Below are positions 33,727 to 43,740 of a DNA stretch of 64,000 nucleotides, in pieces. Position numbers and translations under genes: made by a program. The stretch covers positions 151,030,282 through 151,094,281 of the forward strand of contig NC_081840.1 of assembly GCF_963259705.1 (NCBI RefSeq). Direction: 5' to 3'. This DNA comes from Myotis daubentonii. Its lineage: Eukaryota > Chordata > Mammalia > Chiroptera > Vespertilionidae. Within the stretch, counting starts at the first letter, position 1, and each line of letters opens with the position of its first letter. The notes beneath the pieces are model-generated. The model had not been told where the DNA came from, made no database searches, and worked only from the letters and a program-made list of their open reading frames with translations.

Positions 33727-34604
33727 TTAAAAAAAGCTACGAGGCATGTCAAGGTTCTTCGTTGCTTGTTTGGGGTTTGTGCCTTTAAGAGTTTTGGGGG
33801 AAGTGTGCACCGTGAACCAAGGCAGGCCACTACGTAGAGGAGCCACAGGGAGAGGCTCAGCCTGAGCAGCTGAGTTGGTGGGGCAGGGTCTCAGGAAATT
33901 CTCAGGGTGGAGCAAGCGATGTTAGCCAGGGAAACGGAAAGCTCAGACTTGGTGCTTGCCTGTGCAAAGCCAGCTGGGTGTAAGGAGAATTCTACAAAGA
34001 AATAGTGGTGCCTGCCATCGCTTCTGTCCGGAGAAAGAGTTGTACTGACCCCTGCCCGTCCAGCCCTCGCCCTGCAGTTAATTTGGCACCTCTCCACATG
34101 TCCCTGGCACATTCTGCACTGCTGCCCCTGCACTGAATCTTAGAGCAAGTGAATTTGTGGTTCAGTGAGTCTGTGCACAGGCCTATTAAGAGGATCGCCT
34201 CCATTTCTCTCTAGAGAATCCTCTCTGGTTTTCACCTCCAGATGTTACGCGGACTCCTCTTCCAGCACTGGTGACCCGTGCTGGGGAGCCTAGGGTGCGG
34301 GTGGAATTCTCATTCGTCAAGGGGAACTCCACAGCCAAGATCTTCCTCCCGAGTCTTGTTTCATTGGGTCTGTGAGCCCTGCCCATTCCACGTCTCCACC
34401 ACTCCTCCCAGACTCAATTTGGCTTCTGTTTTATATTCGTAGTTATTTGAAGTCTGTTCAGCTAGTCTTCGGCCGGTTCTCGGTCATGGTTGTTCTATAA
34501 TTTAGTTGTGATTTTAATGTGGTTGTGGGAGAAGATGAGCACGGAGTTCACCTTTTCTGCCATTCTTGACCAGAAGTCTCTGTAGTTATGTGTGTTTTTG
34601 TGTG

Positions 34605-34930
34605 TTTTTTTGCTTGAATAAAGAACTAGCAGTGGAATTGTGGGTCCTGTAATAGTATATAATTAACTTTATATAAAACTGTCAAACTGTTTTCCAAATG
34701 GTTGAGAGTTCTATTTGCTTTTGCTTTTTCTCCTTGCTACCACTTGGTATTGCCAGTCTTTTTTTTAGCCATTCTTATAGGGGTAAGAGTGGTATTTCAT
34801 TGCGGTTTTAAATTTGTATTTTCATGTTGACTAATGATTTTGAACATCTTTTCATGTGTGTTTTTGGCCATTTATATACCTTTCTTGTTAAAGTGTCTAT
34901 TAAAAATTTTTGTCAACCTTTTAAACCCTT
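34605..34930 (-). mobile_element. Older L1 ORF2 C-terminal relic
   Basis: Plus-strand AGTGGAATTGTGGGTCCTG, then GGGGTAAGAGTGGTATTTCATTG and ATGATTTTGAACATCTTTTCATGTG, is the antisense of the L1 ORF2 C-terminus. It is much more diverged than the copy at 48168. The L1 at 31000-34590 lies directly beside it and probably inserted into or near it. Confidence 0.65.
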
Positions 34931-35761
34931 AATAAATTATCTGATTTATTCTGAATATCTGGGACAAGACCCATGAATCTCCATGAATGGTAGTTCCAGA
35001 CTAACAATCTCCTCAACCATATTTAACTAAAATTGAATACCTGAGGTACCTGAAGCAACACAGTGGGATAAAGAACCCCCAAAAGAGCATAGAAAATGTT
35101 GATAAATTAATCCAAAAAATAGCTGAAGCAGGAAACAGGAGACAGCATAGCTTGTGGTCAGGAGGATCAGGAAAGAGTCAGGCTTTAAAAATTGGTCAAG
35201 GAAAAATTTCATGACAGACTGAACAGTGAGTGGTAAGATAAAGTTCTTTTATGTGGTACTGAGTGTTTTTGTGGAGTCAGAAAAGGAATCTTAAGGAAAT
35301 CAAAAATGATTGGATAAGTATAAAAATGACACCTTTATAATCTTCCATTTGTTGTTGAGTTTACTACTTTAACAGGTTTTGCTGATTTCTTGTCCTAATT
35401 GAGTAAGTTCTGGAGACGTGGCTTTCACTGTTTGGTATGTTTGTGATTAACGCCTTGTAATCTTGGCAAAGTGTTTTTTATCATTCTGCATCGCAGTTTC
35501 CCCAAAAATTATATATAAACAGCTTCTATTCTTGAGTTATAGAAGCTGTATCCCTAATCTTTTACACGAGTAAGAACAAATAAACAACAAAACAATTTGT
35601 TCTAATACCATGAGTCCCAGAAATATTTATAGAAACTCAAATGCTTAAGAGTGTTCCCAGTCATGCTTGATGTGTGGTCTGACCAGAGAGACTTTGTGAA
35701 AAATGCTTTCTGTACAAAAATTAAATAATATGTTTGAAGTGAAAGATGCACTATTTAAGGG
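34931..35761. other. No recognisable feature
   Basis: Non-coding sequence, with no domain or repeat end identified. Confidence 0.4.
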
Positions 35762-36010
35762 TCCCACCTGAGTCCTAGCCGGTTTGGTTCATTGGATAGA
35801 TTCCAGTCAAGGGCATGTACCTTGGTTGCAGGCTCCTCCCTGGCCTGGGCCCTGGTTTGGATGCGTGCAGGAGGCAACCAATTGATGTCTTTCTCTTACA
35901 TGGATATTTCTCTCTGTCTTTACCTTTCTGTTTCACTTTCTCTAAAAAGCAATGGGAAAATATTGTCAGATGAGGGTTTAAAAAAAAATAAGAAAGAATC
36001 CCACCTGAGT
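35762..36010 (+). mobile_element. VES-like SINE with deleted tRNA head
   Basis: SINE at 35774-35998: CTAGCCGGTTTGGTTCATTG is followed directly by GATTCCAGTCAAGGGCATG, so the segment between boxes A and B is deleted. An insertion (CTCCCTGGCCTGGGCCCTGG) lies in the middle. The perfect duplication TCCCACCTGAGT is at 35762-35773 and 35999-36010. Confidence 0.88.
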
Positions 36011-36759
36011 GTGCTTGCCTTTAGTATTGCCACATGAGGAAAGCAACGGGATGATCACAATGGACTGGCTTCCTGGCATTCCTGCTTTCTTCTGTATCTT
36101 TGAATCCCATTCCTATTAGGCTTCCTCAAAGAAATCACAGTGATTTAGGAAATGTAGAGGATATACCCTTAAGGCCTACTTGTTCATGCTTCTTAGCTAT
36201 GTTAGAAGAGTCTATCAACTCTTATCTCTAACCTTTCTAGGGGAAATATTACCATAGGGTCTCTGTTTTAGCAAAGGCATATGGAAGGCCCACTATGGAC
36301 AATGCAGCCGCAGGCAAGAATCACCTTGGTTTTCTGTAATGTCATTTTTCCTTAGTGCAAATATGCTGGTACCATTGGTTGGCATAATAGTAAAAAGAAA
36401 CGATCTTAACACTATCTTCCTTGATATTTTCACTTGCATTGTTGTGTTAGCAAAAATTTTTTTATTAGACCATAGATAGTTTCATTATAGTTTAGGAAAA
36501 AAAGAAATGCCTAACTTACTCTCATTTCTATATAAAGTAGTCAACAAAAAAATAGGTACCTTCAAATAAGATTTAAAATAGAATTCAATTGTGCAATAAA
36601 AATAAATAAAAATGAAAATGGACAAGATGCAATGATAACATCAGAATTAACCAACATAGAGTAATTAATTTTTGCTACATATACTGTACCGGTAAGTCTT
36701 CAAATTTAGTCAACTTCACCTCACAGAAAAAGGATAAAGGGCTATCAGTGCATAGGCAA
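36011..36759. other. No recognisable feature
   Basis: A/T-rich non-coding sequence; nothing assignable. Confidence 0.4.
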
Positions 36760-37195
36760 TTTAGAGAAGAAGAAACCCAAATGGTTAACAAGAAAATGAA
36801 GAGATGCTCAAGCTCATCATTAATCAGAGAAATGCAAATTAAAACCTCATCAAAATTTCAGTCTATATCCTATAGAGTAGCAAAAATCATAAAGCAATAG
36901 AAAACCGAGTGTTGGTGGAATGTAGTGATATAGGGAGAAGTGGACACTGCTGGTGGGAGTTGTCCACCACCCTAGAAAAGAGTGCACTAGAAGTATCCAA
37001 CTGAGTCAGTTTTTTTCTGGGTATCTGTCTCATTGAAATTCCAACAGCTCTATAGGTGGGAAAGTATGAGGATGTTCACTACCATGTTGCTGGTGGTGAT
37101 AGGAAGTAAAGGCAATTTGAATATCCTTCCTTGATTGAATGGATAGATACAATGTGGTGAACATTACAAAGCACTATGTAGTAGTTAGAAAGAAT
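36760..37195 (+). mobile_element. Diverged L1 ORF2 3' relic
   Basis: Plus strand: AGAGATGCTCAAGCTCATCA, TCAGAGAAATGCAAATTAAAA, then GACACTGCTGGTGGGAGTTG and CCTTCCTTGATTGAATGG. This is the order of the C-terminal third of L1 ORF2. Many stops. Confidence 0.65.
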
Positions 37196-37204
37196 ACACC
37201 AGAT

Positions 37205-37960
37205 AGAACAATGTGGAGGGGAGGAGGACAATCAAGACGGTAGAGCAGGTGATTACAGAACTTGCATCTTCCCACAACCACATCAAAATTACAACTCAAC
37301 TACAGAACAGCACTCATCCAGACCACCTGAAATCTAGCTGGACAGAAGTCCTGTAACTAAGGCTATAAAGAAGAAGTCACATGGATTCTGGTAGGAGGGG
37401 CAGAGATGATGAGGAACAAGCAGGTCACACACCCACATAAGGCAGTTACAAATTGAGAGGGATGTCTCTAATGTGGAGGCCTCCCCTGGGGAGCAAAGAG
37501 TCCAGGCCCCACCCGAAGATCCCCAGCCTAGGGTTCCAGTGCTGGGGAGAGAAGTCCCCAAAACTTGTCTATGAAAACCAGTGGAAATTGTGGTTGAGTG
37601 AGAGAAAGCTGCTGGGGTTCTAGGCATTCCTCTTAAAGGCCAACACACAGACTTACTCAGACTCACTCGCTCTGAGCTCTAGAGCTGTGCAGCAGCTCAA
37701 AAGGCACCAGGGATATACTGGAGGAACTGAATTTTTAGCTTCTGGGCAAGGGCTGGGGAATCAGCTTTCTCCCAAACAGAAGTCCAGGCAGAAGCCATTG
37801 TTCCTTCGCTGCAGGCACAGGCAAGTGCCATATCTGAGTCTCCATCAATTTTGCTAAGACCTTTGGCCCCTCCCTGGTGACTTTCTGAAATCCTGCCCCA
37901 TTCAACTTTTGGGCCCACCCAAGATACTTCTAGTGGCCAGTAGGCTACTATGAGCAAACA
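37205..37960 (+). mobile_element. L1 5'UTR segment
   Basis: Starts GGAGGACAATCAAGACGGTAG, followed by TCTTCCCACAACCACATCAA, which corresponds to the minus-strand 5' edge of the L1 at 34590 (CTTCTCCCACAACCACATTAA). About 750 bp of GC-richer sequence follow, with no ORF1. It is therefore an orphan 5'UTR, possibly part of an element whose body was lost. Confidence 0.6.
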
Positions 37961-38237
37961 AACTTAGCCTAGAACACATGGTAAACACAATACACCCATG
38001 TTAATCCTAAGAAAGAATAGTAACCCCATCCCCATATCTTAACCACATGCCAGTTCTCTTATATTTTGAAATATAAAAACTTACTCTTGCCTATTTATTT
38101 TAAGAAGTAGAAACAATCTCTATACATTTTTAAGAAAAATAATGATTGAATTTTACCTTAGAGAGCGTATAGATGAACTTGGGCTTGGAGGAGAAATTGA
38201 AATATTTCAAAACTTCTGTCTTCTATAAAGAATAATC

Positions 38238-38290
38238 TGTCCCAACTGGCTGACATGGCTCAGTGATTGAGCATTAACTTATGAACCAGT
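38238..38290 (+). mobile_element. Truncated VES-related SINE head
   Basis: CCCAACTGGCTGACATGGCTCAG and TGATTGAGCATTAACTTATG are a SINE head with box A. The element is cut at about 38290, where Helitron-like sequence begins. Confidence 0.6.
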
Positions 38291-38559
38291 AAATTAGCTT
38301 GCTGCTGGGTCCAGCTGATTGGGACTGAGCAAGACAGGCCAGACCTGGCCTGGAGCCCTCCGTGGTTCCTCCCCGGCTGGCCAACCTCCCGCATCCCTCC
38401 CCGGCCCTGATCATGCACTGGTGGGGTCCCTCAGCCTGGCCTGTGCCCTCTCGAAATCCAGGACCCTTCAGGGGATGTCAGAGAGCTGGTTTCGGCCCAA
38501 TCCCACAGGCTAGGCTGAGGTACCCCACTGGTGTACGAGTTAGTGCACCAAGCCTCTAG
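38291..38559 (+). mobile_element. Helitron 3' part (HeliBat type)
   Basis: GC-rich body ending GTGCACCAAGCCTCTAG at 38559 followed by T, the HeliBat 3' end. The canonical 5' start is missing, so the copy is 5'-truncated or belongs to a diverged subfamily. Confidence 0.75.
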
Positions 38560-38582
38560 TGCATAGATAAAAACTTAGGTAC

Positions 38583-38945
38583 ACAGGGTGTTCCAAAAGT
38601 CTTTATATAGTTTTAATTTTTAATAACATCAGAAGTATAACACTACAAACTTAGAAAAAAACATGCAAAAGGTTATTTAAAATTTTTAAATATTGATGTT
38701 TCTTATTAAAATTTAACATAGCCACTTCTTGTACTATGCATTGCTGTAGCCAATTCTCAATGAGATGTTCACGATGAATATAGTGAGGAATAAGAGGGCC
38801 CGAGTTGTTTTCTAAATTATTGAAGTAAATTTACATTCGATGTAATTGTGATGTGCATTATACTTTTAAGAAAAGTGGTATTCTGTGAACTAATTGAATG
38901 CAATTCGAACACTAATAAGATATTTGATTAACAAAAATATCTAGT
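38583..38945 (+). mobile_element. Mariner-like relic, copy 1
   Basis: Opens with a mariner-like terminus, CAGGGTGTTCCAAAAGTC. The stretch 38820-38890 (AAATTTACATTCGATGTAAT, GCATTATACTTTTAAGAAA) is clearly homologous to 41995-42070. The second terminus is gone. No transposase frame remains, although the minus strand has a few transposase-like short pieces. Confidence 0.5.
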
Positions 38946-38950
38946 CACAA

Positions 38951-39154
38951 TCTTATATAATAAAAGGCTAATATGCAAATTGTCCCCTGACTGGGAGTTT
39001 GACTGGGAATTCAACCAGGAGCTGGATCAGGGGGCGGGGCCAGCTGGCCAACCGCCCAAGGCCCTTCCCCCTGGCCTGCCTGGCCCAATCCACCCCGATC
39101 GGGGCAGGCAGGCCAGACCCCACTTGTGGATGAATTCATGCACCAGGCCTCTAA
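38951..39154 (+). mobile_element. HeliBat-type Helitron
   Basis: Starts TCTTATATAATAAAAGGCTA, continues ATATGCAAATTGTCCCCTGA, ends CACCAGGCCTCTAA (terminal G mutated to A) next to T. The preceding base is A, as expected for the A/T target. About 204 bp, non-autonomous. Confidence 0.9.
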
Positions 39155-39163
39155 TTCATTATA

Positions 39164-39950
39164 CACTGAGTGGCCAGATTATTATGACCACCTGACGTTT
39201 GTAGGCAAATTAGCTGTACACTGCATCATATGGGAAATGGAAGCTGAAGTCCTGTTCGAACACCTTTGCTGTCTGCAGTTACCAAGATAAAACGTCTCCA
39301 ATTCACACAGGAACACAAGGATTGGACAGTCGAGCATTGAAAAAAAGTCATGATCCGATGAATCACGTTTCCAATTGCATCATGCAGATGGCAGAGTGAG
39401 AATTTGGAGGAAACAGCATGAAAGCATGCACCGCACATGCATGAGTACAACCCTTCAAGCTTATGGGGGCAGTGTTATGGTTTGGGGAATGTCTTCCTGG
39501 CATGATTTGGGCCCTTTAATTCATGTGGAACAACGTCTGAATAGCACAACATACCTAAGAATCGTTGCTGATCAAGTTCATCTTATCATGTTGATGGCGT
39601 ATCCCAATAGAGATGGCTTCTTCCAACAAGACAATGCGCCATGCCATGGTGCTAGTATTGTGCAGGAGTAGTTTGAAAAACATGAGGGAGACTTTACCTT
39701 GCTTAGGTGGCCCCCACAATCCAATTGAGCATTTATGGGACGAAGTTAAAAGAGCCATCAGGCAGCTGGTTCCACAACCATCAAATCTAACAGAACTGGA
39801 CAGTGCTATTCATCAGGCATGATGTCAGATTCCTTGGATCACCTTTCAACATCTCATGGAGTCAATGCCAAGAAGAATCGCTGCAGTATTGAAGGCAAAA
39901 GGTGGCCCAACGAAGTACTGCTGGGGTGGTTGGTCATAATAATCTGGCCA

Positions 39951-39987
<37 letters not shown>

Positions 39988-40162
39988 AGGCTGTTAAATC
40001 GCATTGTTTACCCATATCTTCAGAAAAAAATCACTTCTACTGTCGTGGTAAACAACCTGCTTCTCTATTTATAATGTTCTGGCCCTCTAGCAACTTCAGC
40101 ATGAAATTATAGCTAATTTGCCTACAAATGTCAGGTGGTCATAATAATCTGGCCACTCAGTG
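39164..40162 (+). mobile_element. Composite Tc1-like element with TA duplication
   Basis: The outer ends are inverted copies of CACTGAGTGGCCAGATTATT (left at 39164, right complement ending 40162), each next to TA. The inverted arms extend about 52 bp (to GGCAAATTAGCT). A third TIR copy, GGTCATAATAATCTGGCCAC, lies inside at 39932-39953. It marks the true 3' end of the transposase-bearing unit. Right of it, after (CT)n(TA)n, 39988-40162 is a 5' end of another copy in the opposite orientation. So the element is a fusion of an internally deleted plus-strand copy and the 5' end of a minus-strand copy. Confidence 0.9.
39270..39930 (+). pseudogene. Tc1-type DDE transposase, C-terminal half
   Basis: The pieces read RLQFTQEHKDWTVEH, then SDESRFQLHHADGRVRIWRK (first catalytic D at 39357-39359), GGSVMVWGMSSW, FFQQDNAPCH (second D at 39630-39632) and PIEHLWDEVKRAIRQL (E at 39727-39729). 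This is the DD34E signature of the Tc1 family. The N-terminal helix-turn-helix DNA-binding domains are deleted. There is a stop after IVQE (39669-39671) and an indel between the second D and the E, with another stop/shift upstream of SDESRF. It cannot make transposase. Confidence 0.9.
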
Positions 40163-40479
40163 TAAATAAAAAGGAAATTACAATTTTAATTTAACTAACC
40201 CTGCAGGGATAAATAGATATAGAGGGATATTTAAAGAAAACTCTTTGAATAATGATAATAAAATAATTTTAATTTTAATAATTAAACCTTCATCCAATGA
40301 TTTGTGGAAGATAGTAGCATTTCTATTTCTAATGTTATTAAATTTCAATTTAATTTTAAAGTCTAGTTGTAATTTTGGAATCCTATATGAGTCTAATATA
40401 TAAAACTCTTATAAATACCAGCATGGATACACAATTTAAGGCCACTTACTCTTCTTTCATTCTATGAGACATCATTATT

Positions 40480-41440
40480 CATCAAATGTTGTTGAGTGTC
40501 AACTCTGTGACTGGTACTGTTTGATAATGAGTTTATTAACTAAAGAAATGGATAAAATCTATGTTACATTCTCTTTAAGGTAGCCACATATTAAACAAAT
40601 AAACAGTTAAAACATATTGTATGTGAGATGCTGATGAATGACATGGAGAACACTAAACCAGGAAAGGGCAATAGAAAGTCCCAGAGGGAGGAGGAGGGGA
40701 GAGTCCTATTTTATTTAAGGTGATTAAGGGAGGCTTCCTTGATAAAGTGACATTTGAACAGAGGCATGAAGAGAGAGAGAAGGTACATCATGTTATTATC
40801 TACAGAAGGATAGTTCTAGAAGAGGAAATAGTGAGGAGCCAGCATTGTTGGAGCCAATAAGAGATGGAGAGATGTGGTGGAGCCACAGGAGGGTTTTGAG
40901 CAGAGTGGCATCACCTGATTTAAATTTCAAAAGAAGAGACTATTGCAATAATAATCTCAGCACAAGATACTGGTCAATAGACTAGTGTGGTAATGGTGAC
41001 CAGGGTCAGAGGTGACGGAACACAATATGAAGTAAACTGGATTTGAACTACGAAAGAAAAAGAGGCTTAGAAGGTGATTTGGGGCCTAAGCAATTGAAAA
41101 GAGGGAGCTGTCATTTACAGAACAGTAAGAACTGTTAGGGAATTAGACATGGGAGAGTGGAGGTGAGAAATTAGGAATTCAGGTTAAATTTGAAATTCTT
41201 AAGAAACTTTGACATTGATTAGTAAGCAGCTGAATATAGAATTTGGACTTCAGAGTAGAGAGCATAGACAAAGATATAAGGCTGCGCTTTGTCAGCAAAA
41301 CTGGCATTGTAAGATTTTACCACTGAGTTTGAAAATATAAAAAAGAGAGTATGTAGAGCACTCAATATTTAGAGGTTAGGGGATGAATTGAAACACTCAA
41401 AGATGCAGAGAAGGACTGCCCAGTGTGGTAGATGGGAATT
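40480..41440 (-). mobile_element. Ancient L2 (CR1-clade) LINE relic
   Basis: On the plus strand, GGCTTCCTTGATAAAGTGACATTTG, GAGGGTTTTGAGCAGAGTGG, GACTATTGCAATAATAATCTC and ATATTTAGAGGTTAGGGG appear in the order known for antisense L2 reverse-transcriptase DNA (the region that encodes SRLDYCNSLL). It is strongly decayed with no open frame, as expected for a pre-placental repeat. Confidence 0.6.
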
Positions 41441-41454
41441 AAGAGATAGGGATG

Positions 41455-41660
41455 GCCCTGGCTGGGCCGCCCAGTTGGTGTCCTAGACACCAAAAAATCC
41501 TGTGGGTTCGATTCCCAATGAAGGCACATACCTAGGTTTTGAGTTCAATACCGGGTTGGGGCAGGTACAAGAGGCAACTGATCAATGTTTCTCTCTCATA
41601 TCTCTCTCTCTCTCCAATATAAACATATCCTCAGGTGAGGATTTTTTTTTTAAAAAAAGA
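41455..41660 (+). mobile_element. VES-related SINE, diverged
   Basis: Head GCCCTGGCTGGGCCGCCCAG, box B GGGTTCGATTCCCAATGAAG, body GCAACTGATCAATGTTTCTC with (CT)n. A poly-T/poly-A switch near 41640 suggests a rearranged tail. Confidence 0.75.
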
Positions 41661-41959
41661 GAGAGAGAGGGATAGTCGTATTCTCCATGTACATGGGTTT
41701 CTTTATGTATTCTCCCAGTACCTAAAATAACAAGATTAATTATGAAATAAAGATGTGATTCAATTTTTTCCAAAATCCAAAGAGATATATAAAAATACAA
41801 TTAAACTGCCCTTTTCTCTGACAAATGAAGAGGTAAATGAAAAATAAACAAGCTAATGTGAATGATTTTTTAAAAATCCAGATTGGGTTATAAACTCAAT
41901 CTTGGCTCCTATCAACTCTATCTCCTTTACCTTCTATATCTGAAGAACAATAGCATGTG

Positions 41960-42110
41960 ATGTTCATCATGAGTATTCTGTAATATGAAAGGACCCAAAA
42001 CATCTTCTGAATTATCAAAGCAAATTTACAGTCACTGTAATTTCAATGTACATTATACTTTTAAGAAACGTAGCCATTCATAAACTGCATTAACAGGATA
42101 CTCACTTATG
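41960..42110 (+). mobile_element. Mariner-like relic, copy 2
   Basis: AGCAAATTTACAGTCACTGT and ACATTATACTTTTAAGAAAC align with 38820-38890 in copy 1 at about 75-80 percent. Neither terminus is preserved. Confidence 0.45.
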
Positions 42111-42227
42111 AAAAATGCTCATTCCTCAATTATTATAAATAGGTGATAGATTAAAATTCTCATTTTAATTTGAGTAAAACTGTTTAGTAATAAAAATTAT
42201 GTAGATTATTTTTTTAATCTTTATAAC

Positions 42228-42686
42228 ATAAATTGTGGAGAGTGGCTACAGTGTTTGGACAGGGTCAAGCCTTGGACTAATGACAGGGCACAGTCCTCTC
42301 ATGGCCACGTGCAAGTCCCAGCTTGGAGGGCAGAGCCCTCCCAGCACAATTATAGCCAATAGCTGTAGTTGTAAGCGTGAACCTATGATCTGAACACGTG
42401 GCCCCACGTGTCTGAGTGATGTGGGCTTGATAGAGTTCAGGTACATGTAATTGAGTAGGATCGAATCCCACAAGAATGTCGTAAACATCTTGACCACGCC
42501 CTTACTTTGCCTTGTGGAATCTGGCTATAAAATAAAGACACGGCTTGTGGGCGCCGTTGCTAGCTCTCCATCAGAGAGGACAGCGTCCCACCGAGACCCA
42601 GCTTTCATTCTCTTGTCTGTCTTTTCTAAACCTTCACCGCCCCCGCTCAGGTTCACCCTTGGCCGTGCTGGTGCGGCACAATTAAT
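42228..42686 (+). mobile_element. Solo LTR, class II-like, second family
   Basis: A 447-bp LTR at 42234-42680 with TGTGGAGAGT...GGTGCGGCACA ends. The near-perfect 6-bp duplication is ATAAAT / ATTAAT. GGCTATAAAATAAAGAC near 42523-42540 combines TATA box and polyadenylation signal in the sense orientation. Upstream are CCACGCCC (Sp1/KLF-like) and two CACGTG E-boxes in a hairpin. No internal region remains. It is unrelated in sequence to the LTR at 1187. Confidence 0.82.
42394..42411. promoter_or_regulatory. E-box inverted repeat in LTR U3
   Basis: ACACGTGG and CCACGTGT, separated by CC, form an 8-bp inverted repeat with two CACGTG cores, a typical bHLH (USF/MYC-type) site layout. It lies ~130 bp upstream of the LTR TATA box. 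Function is inferred from the motif only. Confidence 0.45.
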
Positions 42687-43044
42687 GAATGGTTTTCTTC
42701 TTATAGTTGGCCAGCAACAATTGGAATGTACCGAACTGAGATACTTATAGATTAAAATGTATTTCAGAACAATCAATCCAAAGTGTATGGATTAGGTGTC
42801 TACCTACCAGGAGAGACTTGAGGACCATCAAAATCTGTGGAGGATGCCAGGGGTCAGAGAGGAGGAACTGTAAAGGCCTTGGTTCGGTGCGATCTTATGA
42901 AATTTTGAAATTGGCTGGAGTTTTGTTCATTTTAAATACATGTTTCCCTTTGTATCCAATTTTGTATTATTTTTCTAAAATACAGTCCCCCCCCCCCGCT
43001 ATTGTATAAACTCCCAGTCCCACAAAACCGGGACTTATGAATAG
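42687..43044. other. No recognisable feature; poly-C at 42987-42996
   Basis: Non-coding spacer between the LTR and the SPIN-like MITE, with a C-run of about ten. Confidence 0.5.
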
Positions 43045-43272
43045 GTCTATGGCAGCGGTTCTCCACCTATGGGTCGCGACCCCTTTGGCGGTCGAACAAC
43101 CCTTTCACAGGGGTCGCCTAAGACCATCCTGCATATCAGATATTTACATTACGATTCATAACAGTAGCAACATTACAGTTATGAAGTAGCAACGAAAATA
43201 ATTTTACGGTTGGGTCACAACATGAGGAACTGTATTTAAAGGGCCAGAAGGTTGAGAACCACTGGAAAATGG
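43045..43272 (+). mobile_element. SPIN-like hAT MITE, copy 2
   Basis: A 212-bp element at 43053-43264. It starts CAGCGGTTCTCCACCTATGG and ends GGTTGAGAACCACTG. GGGTCGCGACCCCTTTGG and CAGGGGTCGCCTAAGACCA are intact. The flanks GTCTATGG / GAAAATGG agree at five of eight positions, a decayed duplication. It has better termini but a shorter interior than copy 1 at 7369. Confidence 0.92.
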
Positions 43273-43619
43273 CCCAGGAAAATGCTCTCCTCTGAGACTG
43301 CAGGCCTGAGAGGAGCTGGGAAATGAGTGGTTCCCATAAGCCTGAGAAGAGCATGAGGGAAGAGGTCATTGTGGGATGGAGCACCTGTCAGAGGATGGGA
43401 AAGGGAAGTAATCAAGTATAAAAACTGCACTGCAAAGTCTTGTTCTCTGATGCGTCTCTATTCCATGGTATCTGCTATTTGGGTCATGTCCTAGAAACCC
43501 TAAGTACTTCATCTTCACGTGGTGAAATATTTCACTCATATGTCAAGAAACTGGTTTAGATGACCTTGAATATTTAATTTAGAGCTGATCACAAAGAATC
43601 CAAAAACAAGAAAGAATCT

Positions 43620-43740
43620 TAGTTATTACAATATTATTGACTATATTTCCTATGCTGTACTTTGCAACCCCGTGGCTATTAAAAAAATGAATAAAAAATT
43701 CAAAGTTTCCCTATCCAAAGTAAAAAAAAAAAAAAAAGAG
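43620..43740 (+). repeat. Repeat shared with window start, plus A-run
   Basis: AGTTATTACAATATTATTGA and ATGCTGTACTTTGCAACCCC align with bases 1-57. An A-run of 16 follows at 43722-43737, which suggests a retrotransposed 3' end of an unidentified family. Confidence 0.35.

Larger units (their letters stand above)
31000..34590 (-). mobile_element. L1 with 5'UTR joined to mid-ORF2
   Basis: Read on the minus strand, 34590-33000 is a GC-rich L1 5'UTR that matches parts of the 5'UTR-like region at 58970-59770 (shared CACAAACCCCAAACAAGCA). At about 32985 it changes directly to ORF2 at about one third of its length (TTCCCAAAAGGAGCAGAATA). ORF1 and the endonuclease domain are therefore missing. The reverse-transcriptase active site survives as FADD near 31345-31360. 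Numerous stops make it dead. A piggyBac-like insertion interrupts the 5'UTR at 33485-33726, and a (GT)n tract lies at 32536-32591. The 3' part of ORF2 and the 3'UTR are absent. Confidence 0.82.
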
